From contig NZ_DHXT01000045.1 in the NCBI RefSeq assembly GCF_002413825.1, positions 1-13,412 on the forward strand: a stretch of DNA of 13,412 nt, written 5' to 3'. The translations under genes were made by a program, and so were the position numbers. Below the pieces are notes generated by a model that was not told the origin of the DNA, made no database searches, and saw nothing but the letters and a program-made list of their open reading frames with translations. This DNA is from Rhodoferax sp. UBA5149. GTDB lineage: Bacteria > Pseudomonadota > Gammaproteobacteria > Burkholderiales > Burkholderiaceae_C. Below are positions 1 through 7,820 of the stretch, in pieces. Numbering within the stretch: the first letter of the stretch is position 1; each line of letters starts with the position of its first letter.

Positions 1-1419
1 GCCTTCTGGTGGCCCAAAGCCATCGCGGGTCGGTCACGCCGCTTCAACTTCTCCACCGATGCCGGTCACCGGTTTGAGCGTGGCGTCGATCCGAGCCAGA
101 CCGTGGAGCACATCGAGCGCATCACGCAGTTGATCATTGATATTTGCGGCACTGATAGCACAGTTTGCGGCCCGATCGACGACCTGCAGGTGAACCTGCC
201 CGTTGCCGTTGCGGTCAGCCTGCGCGTGGCACGTGCCAGCAAGGTCATTGGCATGCCGCTGACGCAGGCGCAATGTGCCGACGCGCTGACGCGCCTGGCG
301 TTGCCCGTCACACAGGGCGACGGTATCATCACAGTGACTCCGCCGCCATACCGCTTTGATCTGCAAATTGAAGAAGATCTGATCGAAGAAGTGGCCCGCA
401 TGGTCGGCTACAACAACCTGCCACATACGCCGCCACAGGCACCCATCACCGCCAAGATTCGCCCCGAGGCGCAGCGCAGTCCGTTCGCCGTGCGCCGTGC
501 CATCGCTGCGCTGGGTTATCAAGAGACCATCAACTTCAGTTTTGTTGAAGAGCGTTGGGAGCATGAGCTAGCCGGAAATTCCAACCCGATCAAACTGCTC
601 AACCCCATAGCGAGCCAGATGAGCGTGATGCGCTCGTCCCTGTTGGGCTCGTTGCTACAAGTTTTGAAGTTCAACCTCGACCGCAAAGCCCAACGCGTGC
701 GCGTATTTGAGTTGGGGCGCGTCTTCTTGCGCGATGCTTCGGTTCAAAACACCGACACGACCGTTGAAGGCTTTCATCAGCCCATGCGCATCGCGGGCAT
801 GGTGTGTGGCAGTGCCGACGCGTTGCAGTGGGGGCGCAAAGAACAGGGCAGCGATTTCTTTGATATCAAGGGTGACGTAGAAGCATTGCTGGCGCCCCAC
901 AAGCCCACCTTCGTACCCGCAGAACATCCCGCCATGCATCCGGGGCGCTGCGCCCGCGTCTTGCTGGATGGCGCGTCGATTGGTTTTGTGGGCGAGCTGC
1001 ATCCTCGCTGGCGCCAGGCCTACGATCTGGCACAAGCGCCCCTCATGTTTGAGCTGGAGCTTGACGCCGTGCTGCAACGCCAAGTGCCGGTGTTCAAGGC
1101 CGTGGCCAAGCATCAAGCGGTGGAACGCGACATTGCCGTGATGGTGGATGAAAAAATAACCCATGCGGCTTTGATGGGCGCCGTTTGGGCCGCCCCAACG
1201 GCGGGCCTGCTGCGCGATGCCACCTTGTTTGACGTCTATCGTCCGAAACCCGCAAAAAACCCGGATGGTGCTGCCGTGCCAAGCTTTGAGAAAAGTTTGG
1301 CAGTGCGCCTGACGCTCAACAGCGAAGACCTCACCCTGACCGAAGAGCAAATCGACACCGCGGTTCACGCTGTCGTGAGTTCGTTGGTGGCTACCTTGGG
1401 TGCCCGGCAGCGTGCCTGA
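1..1419 (+). CDS. pheT: Phenylalanyl-tRNA synthetase beta subunit (5'-truncated by window)
   Basis: This is the C-terminal part (472 codons in frame from base 1) of the roughly 800-residue beta subunit of phenylalanine-tRNA ligase, which with PheS charges tRNA-Phe in the cytoplasm. The reading frame is open from the first base, and the family motif RFERGVDP (nt 70-93) lies well upstream of the first internal ATG (103), so the gene starts outside the window. A B5-type domain follows, with the segment PYRFDLQIEEDLIEEVAR (about nt 346-399), then the catalytic-like core. The C-terminus (about nt 1075-1416) has the ferredoxin-fold anticodon-binding domain, with VERDIAVMVDE and a final EEQIDTAVHAVV segment. 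It stops at TGA 1417-1419, and ihfA follows after 37 nt, the usual pheT-ihfA arrangement. No terminator is visible between them, so co-transcription is likely. Identification is secure. Confidence 0.97.
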   Translation, partial: AFWWPKAIAGRSRRFNFSTDAGHRFERGVDPSQTVEHIERITQLIIDICGTDSTVCGPIDDLQVNLPVAVAVSLRVARASKVIGMPLTQAQCADALTRLALPVTQGDGIITVTPPPYRFDLQIEEDLIEEVARMVGYNNLPHTPPQAPITAKIRPEAQRSPFAVRRAIAALGYQETINFSFVEERWEHELAGNSNPIKLLNPIASQMSVMRSSLLGSLLQVLKFNLDRKAQRVRVFELGRVFLRDASVQNTDTTVEGFHQPMRIAGMVCGSADALQWGRKEQGSDFFDIKGDVEALLAPHKPTFVPAEHPAMHPGRCARVLLDGASIGFVGELHPRWRQAYDLAQAPLMFELELDAVLQRQVPVFKAVAKHQAVERDIAVMVDEKITHAALMGAVWAAPTAGLLRDATLFDVYRPKPAKNPDGAAVPSFEKSLAVRLTLNSEDLTLTEEQIDTAVHAVVSSLVATLGARQRA

Positions 1420-1456
1420 GCCGTTACAGTCTACCCAAACAAGAAACGAGGACTGA

Positions 1457-1792
1457 ATGGATATCTCGGTTGAAAGCCTGGAAACCCCGGCGCTGACTAA
1501 AGCGCAGCTCGCTGAATTGCTGTTTGCGCAAATTGGCCTGAACAAACGCGAATCCAAGGACATGATTGACGCGTTTTTTGACCTGGTTTCTGACAGTCTG
1601 GTTGAAGGGGATGACGTCAAGATATCAGGCTTTGGCAACTTTCAGATTCGTACCAAGGCGCCGCGCCCGGGGCGCAACCCCCGAACCGGTGAGGCCATCC
1701 CCATTCAGGCCCGCCGTGTGGTGACCTTTCATGCCAGTCACAAACTCAAAGAACAAATTCAGGATGAAGGGCGCACGTTTTCAGTGCTTTAG
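1457..1792 (+). CDS. ihfA: Integration host factor alpha subunit
   Basis: It encodes a 111-residue HU/IHF-family DNA-bending protein, the alpha subunit of the IHF heterodimer that shapes promoters, origins and recombination sites in the nucleoid. Family signatures are GFGNF (residues 58-62) and RNPRTGE (73-79). Pro75 corresponds to the proline that intercalates at the DNA kink, and the charged beta-arm around it is intact. The E. coli-like N-terminus ALTKA begins only at residue 12, so this protein carries an acidic extension of about ten residues, common in betaproteobacterial IhfA. The ATG start has a purine-rich site (GAGGA) 4 nt upstream. Placement directly after pheT distinguishes it from ihfB and hupB. 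It is probably transcribed with pheST, with which ihfA forms an operon in many proteobacteria. Confidence 0.96.
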   Translation: MDISVESLETPALTKAQLAELLFAQIGLNKRESKDMIDAFFDLVSDSLVEGDDVKISGFGNFQIRTKAPRPGRNPRTGEAIPIQARRVVTFHASHKLKEQIQDEGRTFSVL

Positions 1793-1895
1793 TGTCGGCT
1801 TTTGTCTATTTGATGCTCAGAGATCAATTGCGGCTTTACAGACGGCAGTGACTTAGAGTAATCTCGAAACTTTCTCTCCTATAGCATTGATTTCA

Positions 1896-2345
1896 ATGGA
1901 GAAAGCTCTCCCCCCCATACCTGCGAAACGCTATTTCACCATCGGTGAGGTCGGTGATTTATGCGGCGTCAAACCTCACGTGCTACGGTATTGGGAGCAG
2001 GAGTTCACGCAGCTGCGCCCCATGAAGCGGCGTGGCAACCGCCGTTACTACCAGCACCATGAAGTGCTGATGATCCGCCGTATCCGGGATTTGCTCTACG
2101 ATCAGGGCTTCACCATCAGCGGCGCCCGCAACAAAATGCAGGAAATCCTGCAAACCGAGCGTGACAAGAAACACAATGGTGAAGTGCTGCTGGATGATGT
2201 TGAATTCATTGAGTTCAGTGATTCCGCACTGAATGACTTTAAAGACAGTCAGCCCGGCGCCTCTCTAGAGGGTGTTTCAGACCGCTTGCTGTTCGTGCGA
2301 CGCGAACTGTTTGAAATTCGTGACCTGCTCTCGATCACGCATTAA
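1896..2345 (+). CDS. MerR-family transcriptional regulator (ihfA-linked)
   Basis: It encodes a 149-residue DNA-binding protein. The N-terminal winged helix-turn-helix is typical MerR: YFTIGEVGDLCGV followed by LRYWEQEF, then RRGNRRYYQHHEV and the helix RRIRDLLYDQGFTISGA (about residues 10-75). The C-terminal half is short and acidic and has no metal-binding cysteine cluster, so a metal-sensing role is not supported and the effector is unknown. The ATG at 1896 is chosen; an in-frame TTG at 1887 would add three residues, and neither has a good Shine-Dalgarno site. It lies 103 nt after ihfA and just before tRNA-Pro, matching the himA-MerR-tRNA-Pro order known in Pseudomonas. The role is probably conserved but has not been worked out. 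Family assignment is firm; function is not. Confidence 0.9.
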   Translation: MEKALPPIPAKRYFTIGEVGDLCGVKPHVLRYWEQEFTQLRPMKRRGNRRYYQHHEVLMIRRIRDLLYDQGFTISGARNKMQEILQTERDKKHNGEVLLDDVEFIEFSDSALNDFKDSQPGASLEGVSDRLLFVRRELFEIRDLLSITH

Positions 2346-2364
2346 ATTTTGATGTTCTAGCGGT

Positions 2365-2370
2365 TATAAT
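2365..2370 (+). promoter_or_regulatory. -10 box of the tRNA-Pro promoter
   Basis: A perfect TATAAT lies 12 nt before the mature 5' end of tRNA-Pro, so transcription would start about six bases before the tRNA. The hexamer 17 nt upstream (TTAAAT, 2342-2347) is a weak -35 and overlaps the stop codon of the MerR gene. The placement supports an independent tRNA promoter, although read-through from merR is also possible. Confidence 0.6.
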
Positions 2371-2382
2371 TGAAAGCTAGAT

Positions 2383-2459
2383 CGGTGTGTGGCGCAGCCT
2401 GGTAGCGCACTTGCATGGGGTGCAAGGGGTCGAAGGTTCGAATCCTTTCACACCGACCA
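2383..2459 (+). tRNA. tRNA-Pro (anticodon GGG)
   Basis: This is a 77-nt cloverleaf with an encoded CCA end. The acceptor stem pairs CGGTGTG (2383-2389) with CACACCG, followed by the discriminator A and CCA. The D-arm contains GCGCAGCCTGGTAGCGC. The anticodon stem CTTGC/GCAAG closes the seven-base loop ATGGGGT, giving anticodon GGG, which reads CCC and CCU. The T-arm carries GGTTCGAATCC. It closely resembles E. coli proL, including the C1-G72 pair typical of bacterial tRNA-Pro. It lies directly after the merR gene. Confidence 0.97.
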
Positions 2460-2473
2460 AGACCAATTGATGA

Positions 2474-2505
2474 GGGTTAGCAGGCGAGTTCCCGCTAACC
2501 CTTTT
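2474..2505 (+). terminator. Rho-independent terminator after tRNA-Pro
   Basis: The perfect 8-bp stem GGGTTAGC / GCTAACCC (2474-2481 with 2494-2501) encloses a 12-nt loop and is followed by TTTT. It starts 15 nt after the tRNA and ends before the convergent gene, so it should close the tRNA (and merR) transcript. No T-run is present on the minus side, so it is probably one-directional. Confidence 0.8.
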
Positions 2506-2543
2506 GTCATTCTTGAGCTTGATGGGTAAGCCAGGAAGCGACT

Positions 2544-3158
2544 TCAACTTTCGCCATCATGGCGCACTCGTAATATTGCCGCCTTCACCAGCGGCAGCCG
2601 GTCGTTGCCAAAATACATATCGTCACCCAGGTAGATCGTGGGTGAACCAAATCCGCCACGCCGGATGACTTCTTCGGTGTTGGCCTTGAGTTGCGCCTTG
2701 ATGCTAGGCTGTGCAATGCCGGCCAAGAATGCATCCCCATCGATGCCCAGCTGCGCGCAGATTTTTAAGAGCACTGTATCCTGCGAAATGTCTTCTTCGC
2801 GCGACCAGTAGGCCTCAAACACGGCGCTGGCAAAGGCTACCAGTTTGCCTTGCGACTCCAGCCAGATGCAGCCACGCATGGCCTTGACGCTGTTGACCGG
2901 GAACACCTTGGGTGGCATGACGATCTTCAGGCCGGAATCATGCGCCCAGTCCTGCAGGTCTTTGAGCATGTAGGCCATTTTGGCGGGCACCGGGTTGTCG
3001 CGCATCGCGTAAACGCTGGGGTTGACGCTGTTGAAAATGCCGCCGACCAGCACCGGTCGCCAACGGATGGGTTCATTCAACTCGGCGGCCAGGGGCTGGA
3101 TGTTGTGAAAGGCGAGATAGGTCCAGGGGCTGGAGCAATCAAAGAAAAATTCAATCAT
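2544..3158 (-). CDS. 2-hydroxychromene-2-carboxylate isomerase / DsbA-like thioredoxin-fold protein
   Basis: It encodes a 204-residue protein of the HCCA isomerase / kappa-class glutathione transferase branch of the DsbA fold. Support comes from the N-terminal strand and active-site turn IEFFFDCSSPWTYLA (residues 2-16), where the Ser-Pro pair sits where DsbA has its CxxC. The cis-proline motif FGSPT (170-174) and the C-terminal signature YFGNDRL also fit. Family members isomerise hydroxychromene carboxylate in naphthalene degradation or carry out related glutathione-dependent reactions. No aromatic-degradation genes lie nearby, so the substrate here is unknown. The ATG at 3158 is preferred; an in-frame TTG at 3164 adds two residues. 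It begins 12 nt after the stop of the upstream glutathione transferase gene, implying a two-gene operon. There is no signal peptide, so it is cytoplasmic. Confidence 0.85.
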   Translation of the reverse strand: MIEFFFDCSSPWTYLAFHNIQPLAAELNEPIRWRPVLVGGIFNSVNPSVYAMRDNPVPAKMAYMLKDLQDWAHDSGLKIVMPPKVFPVNSVKAMRGCIWLESQGKLVAFASAVFEAYWSREEDISQDTVLLKICAQLGIDGDAFLAGIAQPSIKAQLKANTEEVIRRGGFGSPTIYLGDDMYFGNDRLPLVKAAILRVRHDGES

Positions 3159-3170
3159 GATCAATGGTTT

Positions 3171-3890
3171 TCAGTTGAGTTTGTGGTCACCATCGCGCAC
3201 GCTTTGCGCCGTCTGTCCAAACAGCGCCTTGCGAGCTTCTTCGGTCATCGTGCCCGCACGCAATTCCTTGCCAAAATCAAGCCCGCGCTTGAGAGCGGGG
3301 CGCAGGAACAGCGCGTTGTACCAGCGCTCCACATGGGGAAAGTCGTCGAGCGATACCTCCTGTGCTTTATGGGTTCGTATCCATGGAAAGATGGCCATAT
3401 CGGCAATGGAGTATGTCGGCCCCGCCACGAACGCGCCCGTTCGCCCCAATTGGGTGTTGAGCACGCCGTAGAGCCGGTTCACTTCCTTGCTGTAGCGGTC
3501 AATTGCGTAAGGGATTTTTTCCGGGGCGTAAAGCAAAAAATGACCGTTTTGCCCTGCCATGGGACCCAGTCCACCCATTTGCCACATCAGCCACTGCAAG
3601 ACCTGGCTGCGACCGCGCACATCGCTTGGCATGAAGAGTCCCGTTTTCTCGGCAAGGTAAATCAGAATCGCGCCACTCTCAAACACGGCGATCGGCTCAC
3701 CACCGCCGGTGGGGGCATGGTCAACGATGGCGGGCATGCGGTTGTTGGGACTGATCGCCATAAATTCTGGCGTGAACTGCTCTCCCTTGCCAATGTTGAC
3801 AGCTACCAGCCGGTAGGGCAGGCCACATTCTTCCAGCATGATGGAAATTTTCCAGCCATTGGGCGTGGGCCAGTAATGCAAATCGATCAT
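3171..3890 (-). CDS. yfcG: Nu-class glutathione S-transferase / disulfide-bond oxidoreductase (YfcG-like)
   Basis: It encodes a 239-residue cytoplasmic glutathione transferase closely similar to E. coli YfcG. Matches include the start MIDLHYWPTPNGWKI, the glutathione-binding segment SPNNRMPAIVDH, the FESGAILIYLAEKTGLF helix, and the linker QWLMWQMGGLGPMAGQNGHF. The C-terminal all-helical domain contains YSIADMAIFPW. YfcG-type enzymes have little classical transferase activity and reduce disulfides with glutathione, so a redox repair role is likely (inference from family). The ATG at 3890 is chosen because it aligns with the YfcG N-terminus and is preceded by AGGGAG; a 31-residue upstream extension in frame does not resemble the family. 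It heads a two-gene unit with the DsbA-like gene downstream and is divergent from the c-di-GMP genes. Confidence 0.88.
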   Translation of the reverse strand: MIDLHYWPTPNGWKISIMLEECGLPYRLVAVNIGKGEQFTPEFMAISPNNRMPAIVDHAPTGGGEPIAVFESGAILIYLAEKTGLFMPSDVRGRSQVLQWLMWQMGGLGPMAGQNGHFLLYAPEKIPYAIDRYSKEVNRLYGVLNTQLGRTGAFVAGPTYSIADMAIFPWIRTHKAQEVSLDDFPHVERWYNALFLRPALKRGLDFGKELRAGTMTEEARKALFGQTAQSVRDGDHKLN

Positions 3891-3905
3891 GGAGCTCCCT
3901 TGTAA

Positions 3906-3934
3906 AAAATAGTCATGATATTCTCGAACGTCAA
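3906..3934 (-). promoter_or_regulatory. Candidate sigma70 promoter for the yfcG-like gene
   Basis: On the minus strand TTGACG (3934-3929) is followed by a 17-nt spacer and TATTTT (3911-3906). The -35 matches 5 of 6 consensus bases and the -10 matches 4 of 6. Start of transcription would fall near 3899, leaving a leader of only about ten bases that includes the AGGGAG ribosome site. The match is good but the very short leader is a reason for caution. Confidence 0.4.
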
Positions 3935-4057
3935 TGCCCGACATCTTCACTGTCACCATGAATACCGCTGTCGCCATTGGCACGTCGATACCATGAGAAT
4001 TTTGGTGGCAATTATCATTGCGGTGATGGTGGGCTTGGGTTCCATAACGAATTGCCT

Positions 4058-5368
4058 ATGAACGAAGCCCCGTCCGAATTTATTGATATCCAGCAGCTGC
4101 AAATAGGCATGTTCATCGAGCTTGAACTGGGCTGGATGTCGCACCCTTTTCCCAAGGGTAGTTTCAAAATTTCATCCGAGAAGCAGATCGAGGTTATTCG
4201 GGGTCTTGGGCTAAAGCGCATTCGCTACGTACCCGGGAAAAGCGACATCGCGCTCGGATCGCCAGTGGCCGAGGTGCTCGAGTCCACGGCGGCGGGCAGT
4301 AGCGAGACCGGGGAAGCCGAGGCTGAGCGGGCCCAGGCGGAAGCCGAGGAACTTCGCCTTCGAAAACAGAGAAGTGACTTGCTGAGCGCGCAGCAACGCG
4401 ATATGGCCGTGTGCGAACGTCGTTTTGGCGAGGCCATTCGTCAGTACAAGCTGACGGTGGAGCAGCTCAACTCAAAGCCCCGCGCCGCCATGGAACAGTG
4501 CCTTGGAATGGTCAACACCTTTGTCGGTGAGTTGTTGGGGGACGGTGAATCGGTTATTCGTCTGTTGTCTGACGGCATGGGGGACAAAGCCTCCATGCAC
4601 CCGGTGAACGTGACCATTGTTTCCCTGCTGCTCGGCAAGTCCCTGGGTTTGCCTCTGTCAGACATGGTTGATCTGGGCATGGCAGCGTTCTTGCATGACA
4701 TCGGCAAAACCCAGTTGCCCGACCGGGTTCGCTGGTTGGAAGAAAACTTCTCATCGGCCGAGTACAAGCTGTACCAGGAGCATGTCGGGCAGGGGGTCAC
4801 CTTGGGTCGGCGCATGGAGCTGACGGCCGGGGCCTTGCAGGCCATTGCCCAACATCATGAGTTGATCGACGGCAGCGGTTTCCCCGCCCACCTCAAGGGC
4901 GACAGCTTGTCCATGCCGGCCAAAATCCTGGCGCTGGTCAATCGGTATGAAAACCTGTGCAACCCTGGCCGACCAACCGCCGCCATCACACCGCATGAAG
5001 CCCTGTCGCTGATCTTTGCCCAATTGAAAACGCGTTTTGACAGTGTGGCCCTTAGTGCATTTATTCGCATGATGGGGGTGTATCCCCCGGGTTCCATCGT
5101 GCAACTGGTCGATGAGCGATTTGCCCTCGTGGTGTCGGTCAACTCGTCGCGGCCGCTCAAGCCTCGCGTGCTGGTGCATGAGCCCTGTGTTTCAAAACAC
5201 GAGGCACTGATTCTGGATTTGGAATATGAACCCACTATCGGAATTCGGCGTAGCCTCAAATCGGCCAGTTTGCCCAAGGCCGCCCTGGAGTATCTGGCAC
5301 CCCGTCAGCGGATTTGTTATTTCTTTGAAAAACTGAGTGATCTGCCGCCAGACGAGGTAACGCCATGA
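4058..5368 (+). CDS. Cyclic-di-GMP phosphodiesterase, DUF3391 plus HD-GYP
   Basis: It encodes a 436-residue cytoplasmic protein. Residues 1 to about 75 form a DUF3391-type N-terminal domain (FIDIQQLQIGMFIEL and GSFKISSEKQIEVIRGLGLKRIRYVPGKSD). A charged Ala/Glu/Arg-rich coiled-coil stretch runs over about 80-130. The HD-GYP domain follows, with His181, the HD pair His213-Asp214 in LHDIGK, His242, His266-His267-Glu268 and DGSGFP (271-276). All expected metal ligands are present; the GYP signature reads GFP, a common conservative variant. HD-GYP enzymes hydrolyse c-di-GMP to pGpG or GMP. A further ~100 residues extend past the domain. The ATG at 4058 is chosen because the DUF3391 homology begins right after it; a TTG at 3977 would add 27 unrelated residues. 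The stop overlaps the next gene's ATG by 4 nt. No membrane segment or signal peptide is visible. Confidence 0.92.
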   Translation: MNEAPSEFIDIQQLQIGMFIELELGWMSHPFPKGSFKISSEKQIEVIRGLGLKRIRYVPGKSDIALGSPVAEVLESTAAGSSETGEAEAERAQAEAEELRLRKQRSDLLSAQQRDMAVCERRFGEAIRQYKLTVEQLNSKPRAAMEQCLGMVNTFVGELLGDGESVIRLLSDGMGDKASMHPVNVTIVSLLLGKSLGLPLSDMVDLGMAAFLHDIGKTQLPDRVRWLEENFSSAEYKLYQEHVGQGVTLGRRMELTAGALQAIAQHHELIDGSGFPAHLKGDSLSMPAKILALVNRYENLCNPGRPTAAITPHEALSLIFAQLKTRFDSVALSAFIRMMGVYPPGSIVQLVDERFALVVSVNSSRPLKPRVLVHEPCVSKHEALILDLEYEPTIGIRRSLKSASLPKAALEYLAPRQRICYFFEKLSDLPPDEVTP

Positions 5369-7773
5369 AACCCAGCGCGTGGGGCGCCTTGATTGAAGGC
5401 TTGCTGGAGGCGGCATGGTTGGTTGATCCCGTGAGTCTTCGCATCCTCGCTGTCAATCGCGCGGCGGGTGACTTGCTCGGTCTGGCGTCAGAGGATCTGA
5501 TTGGTAAACCGGTCATCGAATTGACCGCCACGCCCGAAGACCAGTTTTTTTGGGAAGATATTGCCGCGGGTCTGACCGATGGCATTCACTCGGAAACCCT
5601 GTTACGCGGTGCCGATGGTCTGGCCGTGCCCGTGGAACGGCGTGTCAGCCGGGTGTGGCCCGAGGTTGATCGCGCGGTGTATGTGGTTGGCATACGCGAT
5701 TTGCGTCAGCAGCGCCGCACCGAAGATGAGCTTGCGCGATTGGTGGCGGAACTGCGGGCCACACTCGAATCAACAGCCGATGGCATTTTGGTCACTGATC
5801 TGAACGGCGACATCCGAAACTACAACCGGAACTTTGCCGCGCTATGGGATGTGCCCGAGGACCTGTTGCTCAAGCGAAACGACAGGGCCTTGTACGCCCA
5901 TCTTGCCAGCCGGGTGCTGGATGGCGGACCGTACCAGAAGCGGCTCCTGGAGATCGCCGACAGCCCCGCGCTGGAGACCTCCGATATATTGGTTTTGGTC
6001 ACGGGACGCGTGCTGGAGCGGGTGACCCGGCCGCAATACAGCAAAGGACAACCGACGGGGCGGGTGTTTTCTTTTCGTGACATCACGCAAGCGATGGATG
6101 CCGAGTCCAGGCTGCGCCTGGCAGCGAAGGTTTTTGAGTCGAGTCTGGATGCCATTTTCATCACGGACCCTAACTTTGTCATCCTTGCCGTCAATCCCAT
6201 ATGCGAGCGCCTGATTGAAAATCCCCAAGCCCAATTGATGGGGGCATCGCCCCAGGATTTTTTCCATGACCCGCACGATCCCGAACTCATTTCACGGGTT
6301 GAACAAAAGCTGAGCGATGAGGGTTTCTGGCAGGGTCCGGTTTGGCTCAAAAGAAAAAATCATGCCGCTTGCGCGGTTCAGGTTTCCTGGACCCTGTTGC
6401 GCGACGAGCAGGGTCTTGTGTTGCACAGCATCTGTTTTTTCAAGGATTTGACGGAAGAACTGGCGGCTCAAAAACGCATTGACCAACTGGCTTACAGCGA
6501 CGCCCTGACCGGTTTGCCGAACCGCTTGCTGCTGTCGCAACGGGTTGATTTTGCCCTGCGCACGGCAGAGAGGAACGGCGCCGAGTTTGGTGTTTTCTTT
6601 GTTGACCTTGACCGCTTTAAAAATATCAACGATTCGTTGGGACGCACTTTCGGGGACCGCGTTTTGATCGATGTGGCCGAGCGCATCAAGCGGTGTTTGC
6701 GAGACGTCGACACCCTGTGCCGACTGGGCGGCGACGAGTTCGTCATTTTTTCGCACGCGATTGACGCCCATGGCGCCGAAGTGTTGGCGCGCCGCGTTCT
6801 TGACGCCATCGGGCGACCGTTTCAGATTGATGAAATGAGTTTTTCCGTCGGTTGCAGCATCGGCGTAGCGCTGTGTCCGGAAGATGGCAAGTCGCTGGAT
6901 GAGTTGGTCAAATGCGCCGACACCGCGATGCATCTGGTCAAGGAGCGCGGGCGCGGCAGTTTTCGCTTTTATCAACCCCAGATGAATGTCGATTTACTGT
7001 CCCGCATGAAGATGGACCATGCCATGCGCCAGGCCATGGAGCAGGGCTTGTTCCGGCTGCATTACCAGCCGCAGATTTCCTTGTCCACAGGGCAGTTGTT
7101 GGGTGCCGAAGCCTTGATTCGCTGGTCGGATGCTGAACTCGGCAATGTGTCGCCAGCGCTGTTTATTCCCTTGGCGGAGGAGTCTGGTTTCATCATCACG
7201 ATCGGCAACTGGGTGCTGGAGGAGGCTGTGCGGCAAGCGGTGGTCTGGCAAAACCGCGGCACGCCCGTCACGGTGTCGATCAACGTGTCCGCGCTGCAGT
7301 TTCAGCAGTCCAATTTTGTGGGAATCGTCGCCGCCGTACTGAGAGCGGCGGGACTGGCGCCCCAGTTGCTGGAACTGGAGCTGACCGAGTCCATTCTGGT
7401 CAGGGACGCCAATGAGGCCCTGGAGCGCCTGCATGATTTGGCGGCGCTCGGCGTGGTCATGTCCATTGACGACTTCGGCACCGGCTATTCCAGCCTGGCT
7501 TACCTGAAAAAATTCCCCATTTCCAAGCTCAAAATTGACCAATCATTTGTCATGGGCTTGCCTGAAGACGAAAGTGACCGCGCGATTGTGAGCGCCACGA
7601 TCGGCATGGCGCGCGGCCTCAAGTTGAAAGTGGTCGCCGAGGGTGTGGAAACCATGGCGCAAAAAAACTATCTGGCGGGACTGGACTGCGAAGCTTTTCA
7701 GGGCTATCTGTGTTCACCTGGGCTGCCGGCGGATGAGTTTGAACGGCTCATGGCGTCCTTGCCACACAGTTAA
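5365..7773 (+). CDS. PAS-PAS-PAS-GGDEF-EAL cyclic-di-GMP turnover protein
   Basis: It encodes an 802-residue cytoplasmic sensor protein with no membrane segments. Three PAS-like domains occupy about residues 5-115, 128-245 and 253-370. The GGDEF domain (about 375-535) opens with LAYSDALTGLPNR and has an intact GGDEF signature (455-459), with an RxxD product-inhibition site (RDVD, 446-449) at the standard five-residue spacing. The usual GH of the upstream helix is Gly-Arg (Arg427). The EAL domain (about 549-795) keeps EAL (582-584), ELTES, the loop DDFGTGYSSL (from Asp702), KIDQSFV, AEGVE (758-762) and FQGYLCSP, so it should be catalytically competent. Both synthesis and breakdown of c-di-GMP are therefore possible; which dominates cannot be read from sequence. 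The start codon overlaps the stop of the HD-GYP gene (ATGA), implying translational coupling. The PAS ligand is unknown. Confidence 0.95.
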   Translation: MKPSAWGALIEGLLEAAWLVDPVSLRILAVNRAAGDLLGLASEDLIGKPVIELTATPEDQFFWEDIAAGLTDGIHSETLLRGADGLAVPVERRVSRVWPEVDRAVYVVGIRDLRQQRRTEDELARLVAELRATLESTADGILVTDLNGDIRNYNRNFAALWDVPEDLLLKRNDRALYAHLASRVLDGGPYQKRLLEIADSPALETSDILVLVTGRVLERVTRPQYSKGQPTGRVFSFRDITQAMDAESRLRLAAKVFESSLDAIFITDPNFVILAVNPICERLIENPQAQLMGASPQDFFHDPHDPELISRVEQKLSDEGFWQGPVWLKRKNHAACAVQVSWTLLRDEQGLVLHSICFFKDLTEELAAQKRIDQLAYSDALTGLPNRLLLSQRVDFALRTAERNGAEFGVFFVDLDRFKNINDSLGRTFGDRVLIDVAERIKRCLRDVDTLCRLGGDEFVIFSHAIDAHGAEVLARRVLDAIGRPFQIDEMSFSVGCSIGVALCPEDGKSLDELVKCADTAMHLVKERGRGSFRFYQPQMNVDLLSRMKMDHAMRQAMEQGLFRLHYQPQISLSTGQLLGAEALIRWSDAELGNVSPALFIPLAEESGFIITIGNWVLEEAVRQAVVWQNRGTPVTVSINVSALQFQQSNFVGIVAAVLRAAGLAPQLLELELTESILVRDANEALERLHDLAALGVVMSIDDFGTGYSSLAYLKKFPISKLKIDQSFVMGLPEDESDRAIVSATIGMARGLKLKVVAEGVETMAQKNYLAGLDCEAFQGYLCSPGLPADEFERLMASLPHS

Positions 7774-7820
7774 CAGTTGACGGGGTCACCCAGGGCTACT
7801 GAATTCGGCGTGCTCAGGCT

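Noticed and set aside
655..1638. Long minus-strand open frame (327 codons) across pheT and ihfA
   Set aside because: It is antisense to two well-identified conserved genes and its translation shows no recognisable domain; it is a by-product of codon bias in GC-rich DNA.
2437..2459. tRNA-Pro 3' end as a possible integration site for a mobile element
   Set aside because: I see no repeat of the tRNA 3' end and no integrase in the window; the sequence downstream is an ordinary terminator and core-type genes.
2850..3905. Long plus-strand open frame (351 codons) opposite the GST and DsbA-like genes
   Set aside because: It spans two convincing minus-strand genes and their spacer; the translation has no family features.
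3977..4057. Extended N-terminus (TTG at 3977) for the HD-GYP protein
   Set aside because: The 27 added residues do not resemble DUF3391, and the family domain begins right after ATG 4058.
7774..7820. Search for a bidirectional terminator between the convergent GGDEF-EAL and TauE/SafE genes
   Set aside because: No stem with a T-run is visible in these 47 nt on either strand.
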